DNA from: Sporosarcina sp.
GTDB lineage: Bacteria; Bacillota; Bacilli; Bacillales_A; Planococcaceae
DNA: 9,951 nt
Reading direction: 5' to 3'
NCBI GenBank assembly: GCA_029263945.1
Contig: JARIDM010000211.1
Coordinates: forward strand, 1-9,951
The notes under the pieces were generated by a model. It was not told the origin of the DNA. It searched no databases and saw nothing but the letters and a program-made list of their open reading frames with translations. The position numbers and the translations under genes are program-made. This document shows positions 1 through 6,087 of the stretch, piece after piece; the stretch's first letter is position 1; each line of letters begins with the position of its first letter.

Positions 1-243
1 TTCTGTACTTAGTACTCGTTCTTCTAATTGGCTATTAATTTCAATTTCAATATTTAGCCGTTCTGCAAGTGGTTGTATAGTTTGAATGGCACGCTTGTAC
101 GGACTCGATATGATCCGTTCAACTTTAACATTATCAAAAAAGGTAGCTAATTCATTCGCCTGTCTACAGCCTGTTGCAGTTAGTCGCGATTCAGATGACT
201 GCCCCTCGGCTGCACAATGCCGTATCACGTAAACTTTTTTCAA
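1..243 (-). CDS. Histidine phosphatase family protein, 3' end outside window
   Basis: This is the N-terminal 81 residues of a histidine phosphatase (phosphoglycerate-mutase-like) protein; the rest lies beyond the left edge. The start is TTG at 243-241, preceded by TTTGGAGTG with a suitable gap, and no better start is visible. The peptide begins MKKVYVIRHC. It shows the family's RH signature (R8, H9, where H9 would be the phosphorylated histidine), the L-T-x-x-G turn (L21 to G25), and the second arginine block S-S-P-x-x-R-A-x-Q-T (S46 to T55, R51 binding phosphate). Members are cytosolic phosphatases or mutases acting on sugar phosphates, nucleotides or other small phosphoesters. The substrate cannot be told from this fragment. 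The gene starts 25 bp after the Nudix gene stop on the same strand and has its own ribosome site, so co-transcription is likely. Family assignment is firm; the specific role is unknown. Confidence 0.88.
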   Translation of the reverse strand, partial: MKKVYVIRHCAAEGQSSESRLTATGCRQANELATFFDNVKVERIISSPYKRAIQTIQPLAERLNIEIEINSQLEERVLSTE

Positions 244-268
244 CTGAATCACTCCAAAGTTAATTCTC

Positions 269-706
269 TTATAGTACATGCAAACTATCTTGTAGCACAT
301 TCGCTGCTAGTTTAATGTTTTCCTTTAGATATACAGGAAGATCCGTATGAGCAAGAATTTCTGAAGTGGTCATCCAAATAACATCATCAACCTCTTCAGT
401 GCTTTTAGCATATGGTTCTCCTGATTTATGATGACATAAAAAAACGACATCAATTACATTTATCCCTGATTCAGTAACAAAAGAAGAGCTATTTACATAT
501 TTGATGGCCGTCACTTCACAGCCTACTTCTTCGAAAACTTCTATTTTTAAGGTCCGTTCAAGAATATCAGATGAATTTCCTTCGATTTCACACTTTCCAC
601 CAACTAATGAAAGATCACCTCCAGCATGTTCCTCCTTTTCACTTCTGCGGATTAAAAGCCATTTATCATTGCGATGGATAGCCCCTTCTACATTTACTAT
701 AAACAT
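269..706 (-). CDS. Nudix hydrolase, with an altered Nudix box
   Basis: A 145-residue single-domain Nudix hydrolase, a normal length for the family, which hydrolyses nucleoside diphosphates linked to another group using a metal ion. The ATG at 706 follows TAGGAGGT seven bases upstream, an excellent ribosome site. The Nudix box runs from about G36 to G63. It keeps the leading G-G-K-C-E and the catalytic E-E-V-G at its end, but is about four residues longer than the usual 23, with the insert in the loop after the first glutamate. The arginine of the usual R-E-x-x-E-E is isoleucine (I-E-V-F-E-E). The codon is ATA, one base from the AGA arginine codon. Upstream of the box is a strand typical of the fold (W-L-L-I-R-R). 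The substrate could be an oxidised or damaged nucleotide, a dinucleotide polyphosphate or a nucleotide sugar. The histidine-phosphatase gene follows after 25 bp, suggesting an operon. Confidence 0.9.
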   Translation of the reverse strand: MFIVNVEGAIHRNDKWLLIRRSEKEEHAGGDLSLVGGKCEIEGNSSDILERTLKIEVFEEVGCEVTAIKYVNSSSFVTESGINVIDVVFLCHHKSGEPYAKSTEEVDDVIWMTTSEILAHTDLPVYLKENIKLAANVLQDSLHVL

Positions 707-736
707 AAAATAACCTCCTAAAATTCATACTTTATC

Positions 737-762
737 TTCAACAACCTGGCCCTATTGTTGAA
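737..762. repeat. Short inverted repeat upstream of the Nudix gene
   Basis: TTCAACAA (737-744) and TTGTTGAA (755-762) form a perfect 8-bp inverted repeat around a 10-base centre. It lies about 30 bp upstream of the Nudix start codon. It could be an operator or a weak transcript hairpin. No T-run follows on the minus strand, so it does not look like a terminator. The function is inferred from position only. Confidence 0.4.
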
Positions 763-782
763 AGGACACTTTATATTTAATT

Positions 783-917
783 CACTCCGTTGCTTGGAGT
801 GGAGGCGTCGACTCCGGGAGGATCAGCGTGAGACTTGAGACCCTGGACGGAGCGGAGCGAAGGAAGCGGCTTAAGCCACGCCCTCCGGAAAGCGTACGCC
901 GGAACGGAAAGCAACAG
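783..917. repeat. GC-rich imperfect palindromic intergenic element
   Basis: A strongly GC-rich block sits in AT-rich flanks and its two halves mirror each other. Nested complementary pairs in order are GTTGCTT 789-795 with 909-915, GGCGT 804-808 with 896-900, TCCGG 813-817 with 885-889, and GCGTG 826-830 with 877-881. Inside these, ACTTGAGACC (833-842) is a decayed counterpart of the perfect palindrome GGCTTAAGCC (868-877). The central spacer is about 843-867. The left end also makes its own small stem, CACTCC (783-788) with GGAGTG (796-801). The whole could fold as one interrupted hairpin of about 127 bases. From memory it resembles GC-rich intergenic repeats scattered through Bacillaceae and Planococcaceae genomes (GTCGACTCC...GATCAGC...GAGACC type). 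That likeness was not verified. No protein-coding reading frame of note lies in it. Confidence 0.7.
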
Positions 918-964
918 TTTATCTATGTCTGATCTTTGCCTGATTGCTTAAGATACTTTTTCAA

Positions 965-1201
965 CTAATATACCCCACTGCTTGAAGTGTAGGCGACAAC
1001 TCCTGAAATTGGATAATTATCAAAGATTTTATCTATTACATAATCTGTATCCCCATAATGGGTTTCAAAATACTTTTCAACGATGACTTTTTCTTTTTTC
1101 ACACTTTGTTTGTGCGTAACTATAAGAACAGCAATAAAGGCGATGATTAAAACAAAAACCGTTATAAAAATATAACGCAGTACTTTTATCCAAAACCACA
1201 A
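965..1201 (-). CDS. Small single-pass membrane protein of unknown function
   Basis: I do not recognise this gene. The preferred start is TTG at 1201-1199, because GAGGGG lies six bases upstream of it, giving 78 residues. An in-frame TTG at 1231 (88 residues) has no good ribosome site. The protein starts MWFWIKVLRY, has one strong membrane segment at about residues 9-30, then a lysine-rich stretch and a short polar domain ending T-S-S-S-G-V-Y. The N-in, C-out topology is uncertain, since positive charges lie on both sides. The arrangement (membrane anchor, charged linker, E-K-Y-F-x-x-x-Y-G motif) recalls small Bacillus membrane proteins of the DUF3139 kind, but this is a weak likeness. The protein seems short after the last strand. 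The stop lies about 50 bp before the palindromic element at 783-917, so C-terminal loss is possible. Confidence 0.55.
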   Translation of the reverse strand: MWFWIKVLRYIFITVFVLIIAFIAVLIVTHKQSVKKEKVIVEKYFETHYGDTDYVIDKIFDNYPISGVVAYTSSSGVY

Positions 1202-1254
1202 AAAAATCCCCTCATTCTTGTGTAAGTTCAACTATGTTATTTCTATAAACCAAC

Positions 1255-1271
1255 TATCAAAGGATTTGATA
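1255..1271. promoter_or_regulatory. Inverted repeat upstream of the small membrane protein gene
   Basis: TATCAAA (1255-1261) and TTTGATA (1265-1271) form a perfect 7-bp inverted repeat around a 3-base centre. It lies about 55-70 bp upstream of the start codon at 1201, where an operator would be expected. No clear promoter hexamer pair could be fixed next to it, so the call is tentative. Confidence 0.25.
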
Positions 1272-1321
1272 TGATCACAACGTGTTGGCGTAGCAGAATG
1301 ATTCCAATCCGCTGTTTAGAC

Positions 1322-1357
1322 ATCAAAATGGCATCGAAATAAACGATGCCATTTGAT
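1322..1357 (-). terminator. Hairpin terminator of the lipoprotein gene
   Basis: ATGGCATCG (1328-1336) pairs with CGATGCCAT (1344-1352) around a 7-base loop. The stem extends outward through ATCAAA/TTTGAT with one bulged A. It starts about 16 bases past the lipoprotein stop and ends in a TTTT-containing tract on the minus strand. The stem is very stable. The T-run is short on the minus strand and longer on the plus strand. Confidence 0.75.
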
Positions 1358-1372
1358 ATTTTTATGATTTTT

Positions 1373-2269
1373 TTATTGTTCTACTGCTGCATCTATAATT
1401 TCTTGTGGGACGATAATTTCTTCCATTTCATTAATTTGACTGATTTCTGCTTTCATATCTTGAACGATACGCACTGTGCTGCCTTCTTCAGACATCTCCA
1501 TATCCATTACCATATTAAATGCGTTGGTATTAAATGTTTCTTTGTCTATAAAGATTTCGTACTCCAATTGGTGTATCGTCATATTTTCTAACGTATCAAT
1601 GGCTGATTCATCGATCCCTTCCATTGAAGATAACTGATCTTGAATGAGTGCATTAAATTTATCACCTGAAGCCTTTAATTTAAGAACGTATTCCTTTTCA
1701 GTTTCCTCTACTGTAAAGTCATCCGCATATTCCTCTAATTGTGCTAAATCTAAATTTGGGTCTGCATCACCAGACATTGAAGTAGAAAGTTCCTCATACA
1801 GCTCAGCTGGAAGCTTCATCCACGTATCTGAAGTTGGGTCTTTCATAAAGAACCCCGCTTCTGTCATGTATAGCTCAATATCTGCGACACCCTCTTCGCC
1901 CATATCCATCTTCATCACTTGATGCATCTGCATAGGTTCTTGAACCACATCCATGTCCATTTCAATATTGCTTTCCATATCCATGCCCATATCAGGCGCT
2001 TTAATGTGTTGTTTGATAAACATCTTTGCATGCATACTCTTTAAATGATCAGAAGCTTCTTGCGCTTTTTCGAAGACCTCCTCCGTCGTTAGTTCTTCTT
2101 CTACCTCTTTATCTTTCATAATACTATCTGTATCTTCAACTGCACCTGAATCAGTGGTTTCCATTTCTTCTAATTTGTCTACATCAGGTGTTTCGTCTGC
2201 GCTATCCGAACACGCTGCCAAACTAAGCGCTAAAAAGCCAATGGCAAAACCTTGTAACCATTTTTTCAT
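1373..2269 (-). CDS. Methionine-rich lipoprotein, DUF6612-like
   Basis: A 298-residue secreted lipoprotein. The ATG at 2269 follows AAGGGAAG. The signal peptide starts M-K-K-W, has a hydrophobic core to about residue 19, and ends in the lipobox L17-A-A-C20, so C20 would be lipidated and the protein held on the outer face of the membrane. Residues 21-60 are a flexible acidic linker (17 of 40 residues Asp or Glu). The folded part, about 62-298, has alternating strands of the kind seen in DUF6612-type lipoproteins, which I associate with a LolA/LppX-like half-barrel. It contains repeated K-L-P-A-E-L-Y and D-M-E-M blocks. Residues 94-123 hold ten methionines, many spaced M-x-M. The ligand is unknown; lipid binding is plausible from the fold, and metal binding through methionines is only a possibility. 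The gene is transcribed alone, divergent from the ABC exporter, and ends at a terminator. Confidence 0.82.
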   Translation of the reverse strand: MKKWLQGFAIGFLALSLAACSDSADETPDVDKLEEMETTDSGAVEDTDSIMKDKEVEEELTTEEVFEKAQEASDHLKSMHAKMFIKQHIKAPDMGMDMESNIEMDMDVVQEPMQMHQVMKMDMGEEGVADIELYMTEAGFFMKDPTSDTWMKLPAELYEELSTSMSGDADPNLDLAQLEEYADDFTVEETEKEYVLKLKASGDKFNALIQDQLSSMEGIDESAIDTLENMTIHQLEYEIFIDKETFNTNAFNMVMDMEMSEEGSTVRIVQDMKAEISQINEMEEIIVPQEIIDAAVEQ

Positions 2270-2343
2270 ATAAACAGCTTCCCTTCTTCTTTGTATTTTG
2301 TCTACATCTACACATACGGCAGATTTAATCTTTAAGTTCCCTC

Positions 2344-2349
2344 ATTATA
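2344..2349 (-). promoter_or_regulatory. -10 box of the lipoprotein gene
   Basis: On the minus strand this reads TATAAT, a perfect sigma-A -10 box about 75 bp upstream of the lipoprotein ATG. No good -35 hexamer sits 16-18 bases further upstream. The upstream side instead holds a GACCAT/ATGGTT-type inverted repeat (about 2368-2387) that could bind a regulator. Assignment rests on the -10 match and position. Confidence 0.4.
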
Positions 2350-2451
2350 AGAAAATAAACAAAACGGACCATTCATTAAAGATGGTTCTTTAGACGTACA
2401 TCAAATAAATTTCATTGGAAGGAAAGAATCGTTTTTCACTAGATAATCGGC

Positions 2452-2457
2452 TATACT
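2452..2457 (+). promoter_or_regulatory. -10 box of the ABC exporter gene
   Basis: TATACT matches the sigma-A -10 box in five of six bases and lies about 30 bp upstream of the exporter ATG, so the leader would be short. The -35 region 17-18 bases upstream (around TCGTTT) is poor. The -10 sits inside GCTA-TAC-TAGC, a small symmetrical sequence. Confidence 0.4.
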
Positions 2458-2488
2458 AGCTGTTAGATAAAGGAGTGAGAATACATAC

Positions 2489-4207
2489 ATGCTTAAAAAG
2501 TTCTTTTCTTATTACAAACCACATAGACGGCTTTTCATCATCGACTTCTCGAGTGCGATTTTCGTTGCACTCCTCGAACTTGCCTTCCCGTTAGCGGTTC
2601 AGTGGTTTATCGACAAACTACTGCCTGGGGGGGATTGGGGGAAAATTGTAACGGTCAGTATTTTATTACTCGTGATCTATGTATTCAGTACTTTCCTTCA
2701 ATATATTGTCAGTTACTTCGGACATAAACTGGGGATTAACATCGAAACGGATATGCGACAGCAATTGTTTAATCATGTCCAGCGCCAGTCTTTTAGATTT
2801 TTCGACAATACAAAAACAGGTCATATTATGAGTCGAATTACGAACGACTTATTTGATATCGGGGAACTGGCGCATCACGGTCCCGAGGATTTATTCATCG
2901 CGGTAATGACGCTGGTCGGTGCCTTTTTACTGATGTACAACATTAATCCAGAGCTCGCTGTGATTGCAGTCGTGATGGTGCCTTTACTGATCATTCTTGT
3001 CACTTACTGCAACATTAAGATGAACGAAGCTTGGACGAATATGTACGGGAAAATTGCTGATGTCAATGCGCGTGTAGAAGACAGTGTGTCTGGTGCACGT
3101 GTTGTGCAATCTTTCACGAATGAAGATTTTGAAATTGCTCGTTTTGAAAAAGACAACGGGGCCTTTCGACTTGCTAAACTTGTTGCTTATAAAGTGATGG
3201 CCTGGACCCATTCGAGTATGTATATGATGACTCGGCTGATGACGCTTGTTGTACTCGTTGTCGGCGCTTGGTTCTCCTTTAATGGAAAGTTAACGCACGG
3301 AGAACTTGTAGGATTCATTCTTTTTGTGAATATCCTTATTAAACCTGTTGATAAAATCAGTGCGTTACTTGAACTTTATCCCAAAGGAATGGCAGGCTTC
3401 CGTAGATTTAGAGAACTCGTCGAACAAGATGCCGAGATTGTAGATGCTCCGAGTGCGGTCGCGGTGAAACACTTAAACGGAGACATCATTTTTAATGATG
3501 TACACTTTAATTACGATCCTTCAAAACCAGTGTTACGCGGCATTAATTTAGACATTCGTTCAGGTGAAACAGTTGCTTTTGTTGGTCCTTCTGGTGCTGG
3601 GAAAACAACAATCTGTTCACTGATTCCACGTTTTTACGATGTCGATGAAGGCGCCATTACCATTGACGGGCTAGATATTCGTGAGATGACGCAACAATCG
3701 CTTCGTGCTCAAATCGGGATTGTGCAACAAGATGTATTCTTATTCACTGGCACCATTAAAGAAAACATTGCTTATGGAAACTTAGAAGCAACGGATGAAC
3801 AAATTTATGAAGCAGCCCGAAAAGCGCATCTATCTAATATGATCTCAGATTTAGCAGAGGGTTATGAAACACAAATTGGGGAACGGGGCCTCAAGCTTTC
3901 TGGCGGACAAAAACAACGCCTTGCGATTGCACGTATGTTCTTGAAAAACCCACCGATTCTTATTTTAGATGAAGCGACTTCTGCCCTTGATACAGAAACA
4001 GAGCGCATTATTCAACAATCCCTTGCAGAACTTGCGGAGAATCGAACAACGCTTGTCATAGCGCATAGACTGGCTACGATTCGAGACGCTGACCGCGTGC
4101 TGGTTGTAACGGAAAATGGCATTGAGGAAGACGGAACCTACAAAGAACTCGTTGAACAGGAAGGGATTTTCGCTCGACTTCATAATATTCAATTTCAAGA
4201 AGTATAA
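2489..4207 (+). CDS. ABC exporter half-transporter (permease fused to ATPase)
   Basis: A complete 572-residue type I exporter subunit with an N-terminal membrane domain (about 1-320) and a C-terminal ATPase domain (about 335-572), expected to work as a dimer in the cytoplasmic membrane. Membrane segments are visible at about 15-38, 53-77, 134-173 (two helices) and 236-285 (two helices). The ATPase domain has Walker A G366-P-S-G-A-G-K-T-T374, Q-loop Q414, signature L470-S-G-G-Q-K-Q-R477, Walker B ending D494-E495 with the D-loop S-A-L-D, and switch H526, all intact. It is the MsbA/Sav1866-like multidrug or lipid exporter type. The substrate cannot be inferred, and there is no partner half-transporter gene next to it, which favours a homodimer. 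The ribosome site AAGGAG lies 13 bases before ATG, longer than usual, but no better in-frame start exists. A run of seven G at 2627-2633 lies in the coding region. Confidence 0.93.
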   Translation: MLKKFFSYYKPHRRLFIIDFSSAIFVALLELAFPLAVQWFIDKLLPGGDWGKIVTVSILLLVIYVFSTFLQYIVSYFGHKLGINIETDMRQQLFNHVQRQSFRFFDNTKTGHIMSRITNDLFDIGELAHHGPEDLFIAVMTLVGAFLLMYNINPELAVIAVVMVPLLIILVTYCNIKMNEAWTNMYGKIADVNARVEDSVSGARVVQSFTNEDFEIARFEKDNGAFRLAKLVAYKVMAWTHSSMYMMTRLMTLVVLVVGAWFSFNGKLTHGELVGFILFVNILIKPVDKISALLELYPKGMAGFRRFRELVEQDAEIVDAPSAVAVKHLNGDIIFNDVHFNYDPSKPVLRGINLDIRSGETVAFVGPSGAGKTTICSLIPRFYDVDEGAITIDGLDIREMTQQSLRAQIGIVQQDVFLFTGTIKENIAYGNLEATDEQIYEAARKAHLSNMISDLAEGYETQIGERGLKLSGGQKQRLAIARMFLKNPPILILDEATSALDTETERIIQQSLAELAENRTTLVIAHRLATIRDADRVLVVTENGIEEDGTYKELVEQEGIFARLHNIQFQEV

Positions 4208-4254
4208 ACGACAACATTTAGGGTAATAGTAGGGATTCCCCCCCTTTTCTAAGT

Positions 4255-4298
4255 AAAAATGCACTGTACTGTCTGATTTGACAATACAGTGCATTTTT
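4255..4298. terminator. Bidirectional terminator between the exporter and hflX
   Basis: AAAAATGCACTGTA (4255-4268) and its exact complement TACAGTGCATTTTT (4285-4298) form a perfect 14-bp stem. The stem continues inward with TGTC/GACA after one mismatch. A-runs on the left and T-runs on the right let it stop both convergent transcripts. The right arm ends on the first base of the hflX stop codon complement, so hflX translation runs to the foot of the hairpin. Confidence 0.9.
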
Positions 4299-5569
4299 TA
4301 ATGGCTAATAATAAAGGAGTCAAACTTATCACGGTCGTTTGCTAACATCTCAACCGTCATGAAAGTTCCTTCTTCTTCATAGTTCGTCTCTTTTACATTG
4401 GCGTTCGCGTTAAGATAAGCAACGACGTCGCCACGGTCAAAAGGAACGAGTAATTTACACGTCGAATATTGTTTGAAAATGTACTTCTTAATTAATTCGA
4501 CAAGTTCGTCAATCCCTTGCCCGTCTTTTGCGGATAGCCATATGTTAGGATCACTTACCCGAGGATAAGGGATATCAGCTTTGTCAGACTTATTAAATAC
4601 GTTGAGGGTCGGTACATTTTCAACCCCAACATCTTGTAGGGTCTCGTTCGTAACGTCGATCATAAAGCGGTACTCTGGATGCGAGACATCTACGACTTGT
4701 AAAAGTAAATCTGCATCTCTTGCTTCTTCCAATGTCGAACGAAACGCTTTGACGAGGTTATGTGGTAGTTGGCCTACAAAACCGACTGTATCTGTTAATA
4801 AGAAGGCCTTATTATCTGGCAACTTAACATGTCTCACAGACGTATCAAGCGTTGCGAATAACATGTCCTTTTCAAACACTTGCTTGTCAACTTCCGCGCC
4901 CATTCTCTCTAAAAGGGCATTCATAATTGTCGATTTTCCCGCGTTCGTATAGCCGACTAGCGAAACGACTGGAATACCACTTCTTTGCCGTTGTTTACGC
5001 TGTGTTTCCCGCTGACCTTGCATCTGTTCTAATTCTCTGCGTAGCTTTGCAATTTGGTCCTCAATTACGCGGCGGTCTAGTTCGAGCTTCGTTTCTCCTG
5101 CACCTTTGTTTTGAAGTCCCCCACCCGTTCCGCCACCTTGTCTACCAAGTGAAGCACGAAGGCCCACTAAGCGCGGCAACATATATTGAAGTTGGGCAAG
5201 GTCTACTTGCATTCTCGACTCCCGGGAACGTGCACGTCTTGCAAAGATATCTAAAATTAACATCGTCCGATCAATGACTTTACATTCAAGTCCATTTTCT
5301 AAATTTCTAATTTGAGAGGGGGACAACTCATCATTAAAAATGACGAGATTTGCATCTGTCTCTTCATAAAAATGACGGATTTCTTCAATTTTACCTGTCC
5401 CTACATAATGAGAAGCATTGATACGCTCTAGGTTTTGGCTAATTGAGCCGACCACTTTTACATCAATTGCTTCCGCTAAGTTCCCCAGTTCTTCCATTGA
5501 ATACTCGAAATGTTCGTCTGTTTGTGTGTGCACCCCGATGAGGACTGCACGTTCATTTACTGTTGCCAC
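4298..5569 (-). CDS. hflX: Ribosome-associated GTPase HflX
   Basis: HflX is a cytosolic GTPase that binds the 50S subunit and splits stalled or idle 70S ribosomes, notably after heat or antibiotic stress. The sequence gives 423 residues from GTG at 5569, the usual family length. The N-terminal nucleotide-binding-like domain carries the G-T-G-K motif near residue 60, followed by a glycine-rich loop (Q-G-G-G-T-G-G-G) and a long arginine/glutamine coiled helix. The GTPase domain has G1 G206-Y-T-N-A-G-K-S213, G3 D260-T-V-G, G4 N326-K-S-D329 and G5 S-A-K. Start choice: an in-frame TTG at 5578 directly abuts the GGGAG ribosome site, while GTG at 5569 has it nine bases upstream, so GTG is preferred. 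The gene stands alone. A candidate promoter lies at 5609-5637 and its terminator is shared with the convergent exporter gene. Confidence 0.95.
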   Translation of the reverse strand: MATVNERAVLIGVHTQTDEHFEYSMEELGNLAEAIDVKVVGSISQNLERINASHYVGTGKIEEIRHFYEETDANLVIFNDELSPSQIRNLENGLECKVIDRTMLILDIFARRARSRESRMQVDLAQLQYMLPRLVGLRASLGRQGGGTGGGLQNKGAGETKLELDRRVIEDQIAKLRRELEQMQGQRETQRKQRQRSGIPVVSLVGYTNAGKSTIMNALLERMGAEVDKQVFEKDMLFATLDTSVRHVKLPDNKAFLLTDTVGFVGQLPHNLVKAFRSTLEEARDADLLLQVVDVSHPEYRFMIDVTNETLQDVGVENVPTLNVFNKSDKADIPYPRVSDPNIWLSAKDGQGIDELVELIKKYIFKQYSTCKLLVPFDRGDVVAYLNANANVKETNYEEEGTFMTVEMLANDRDKFDSFIISH

Positions 5570-5608
5570 ACGAGACAACTCCCTTCAGCCAACGCTATCT
5601 ATATCGCA

Positions 5609-5637
5609 ATGTTACCACACGGTTTTTCATCGAACAA
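5609..5637 (-). promoter_or_regulatory. Candidate sigma-A promoter of hflX
   Basis: On the minus strand, TTGTTC (5637-5632) and TAACAT (5614-5609) are separated by exactly 17 bases, placing a transcript start about 30 bp before the hflX GTG. The hexamers match consensus moderately (about four of six each). The spacer overlaps an ACACGGTT/AACCGCGT near-palindrome (5617-5648). Confidence 0.4.
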
Positions 5638-5754
5638 AGGAACCGCGTCCTACTGCCATTTAAATCACAATACCCCAATGACAATATCCTTAATCTTTCC
5701 CTCTTACGCGCTGCTTCATGCGCTAGCCTTGTTAAAAGTGTCTGAGAAAAATCC

Positions 5755-5801
5755 AAACCGCTTGAAGACAAGTAACAAGATTATTGGTTTCACACGATTT
5801 C
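5755..5801. repeat. Diverged copy of the putP terminator hairpin
   Basis: The left half starts AAACCGCTTGAAG (5755) and the right half is TTGGTTTCACACGATTTC (5784-5801), which matches 17 of 18 bases at 6071-6088. The left halves match at 16 of 18 positions, and the spacing between halves differs by one base, so this is a duplicate of 6043-6088. Its own stem is decayed (12 of 17 Watson-Crick pairs plus one wobble), and it has no T-run like that of the other copy. Confidence 0.75.
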
Positions 5802-5806
5802 TTTGT

Positions 5807-5931
5807 GTTATCAGCACTTAACCAGTCGTTATCGGCGGTTTTTTGAAGGTTATCGGTGATTTTCATGTCGTTATCGGCACTTAGCGAAAGTTATCAGCAC
5901 TTTTCATATACTTATCAGCAAAACGGGACCT
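5807..5931. repeat. Six tandem copies of a degenerate 21-nt repeat
   Basis: Units start at 5807, 5828, 5849, 5870, 5890 and 5911, giving steps of 21, 21, 21, 20 and 21. Each begins GTTATCRGC (CTTATCAGC in the last; GTTATCGGT in the third), followed by a T-rich variable half, often ACTTTTCA-like. The first eight or nine bases are well kept while the rest drifts. A step of 21 is two turns of B-DNA, so all conserved blocks face the same side of the helix. From memory, similar TTATCAGCACTTTT arrays occur between genes in other Bacillales, which I could not verify here. Confidence 0.8.
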
Positions 5932-5950
5932 TTAACCCAGAAAAAACACA

Positions 5951-5978
5951 ACCCATCGCCACGATTTAAACCGTGGGT
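5951..5978 (-). terminator. Second hairpin with T-run downstream of putP
   Basis: On the minus strand ACCCACG (5978-5972) pairs with CGTGG (5963-5959) and, past a bulge, with GGGT (5954-5951). TGTG and then TTTTTT (5946-5941) follow. Two alternative pairings compete (CCACG/CGTGG, or ACCCA/TGGGT). It could be a back-up terminator for putP transcripts that pass the hairpin at 6043-6087. Confidence 0.5.
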
Positions 5979-6042
5979 CATTAATATATCAAGTTTTTAC
6001 GTAGTCGATTGCGTTTTTCTTTGATCATTTGGTTCTTTTCAA

Positions 6043-6087
6043 AAACCGCGTGAAGCCAAGTATCAGAACCTTGGTTTCACACGGTTT
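6043..6087 (-). terminator. Main terminator of putP
   Basis: AAACCGCGTGAAGCCAAG (6043-6060) and CTTGGTTTCACACGGTTT (6070-6087) make an 18-bp stem with 16 Watson-Crick pairs, one wobble and one mismatch, around a 9-base loop. On the minus strand the stem runs into TTTTTG. It begins about 58 bp after the putP stop. Confidence 0.8.

Noticed and set aside
783..917. Insertion sequence end or rho-independent terminator
   Set aside because: There is no transposase, no clear target-site duplication and no T-run after the stem. It fits a palindromic intergenic repeat better.
2367..2388. T-box or riboswitch upstream of the lipoprotein gene
   Set aside because: GGACCAT and ATGGTTC form only a short inverted repeat. 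No T-box bulge sequence, specifier stem or terminator/antiterminator pair was found.
2627..2633. Run of seven G in the ABC exporter as a phase-variation switch
   Set aside because: The tract is short, the reading frame is intact, and an exporter interior is not a typical site. It could also be a sequencing-sensitive spot, but nothing suggests a frameshift.
4927..5277. Open frame on the plus strand inside hflX (and similar frames at 4581-4952 and 5418-5821)
   Set aside because: These lie opposite a well-supported hflX with intact GTPase motifs, have no ribosome sites and show no protein family features. The 5510-5821 frame is half antisense hflX and half intergenic.
5807..5931. Possible CRISPR array
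   Set aside because: The period is only 21 bases, with a conserved block of about 9 and no unique spacers of 30 or more bases. No cas genes lie nearby.
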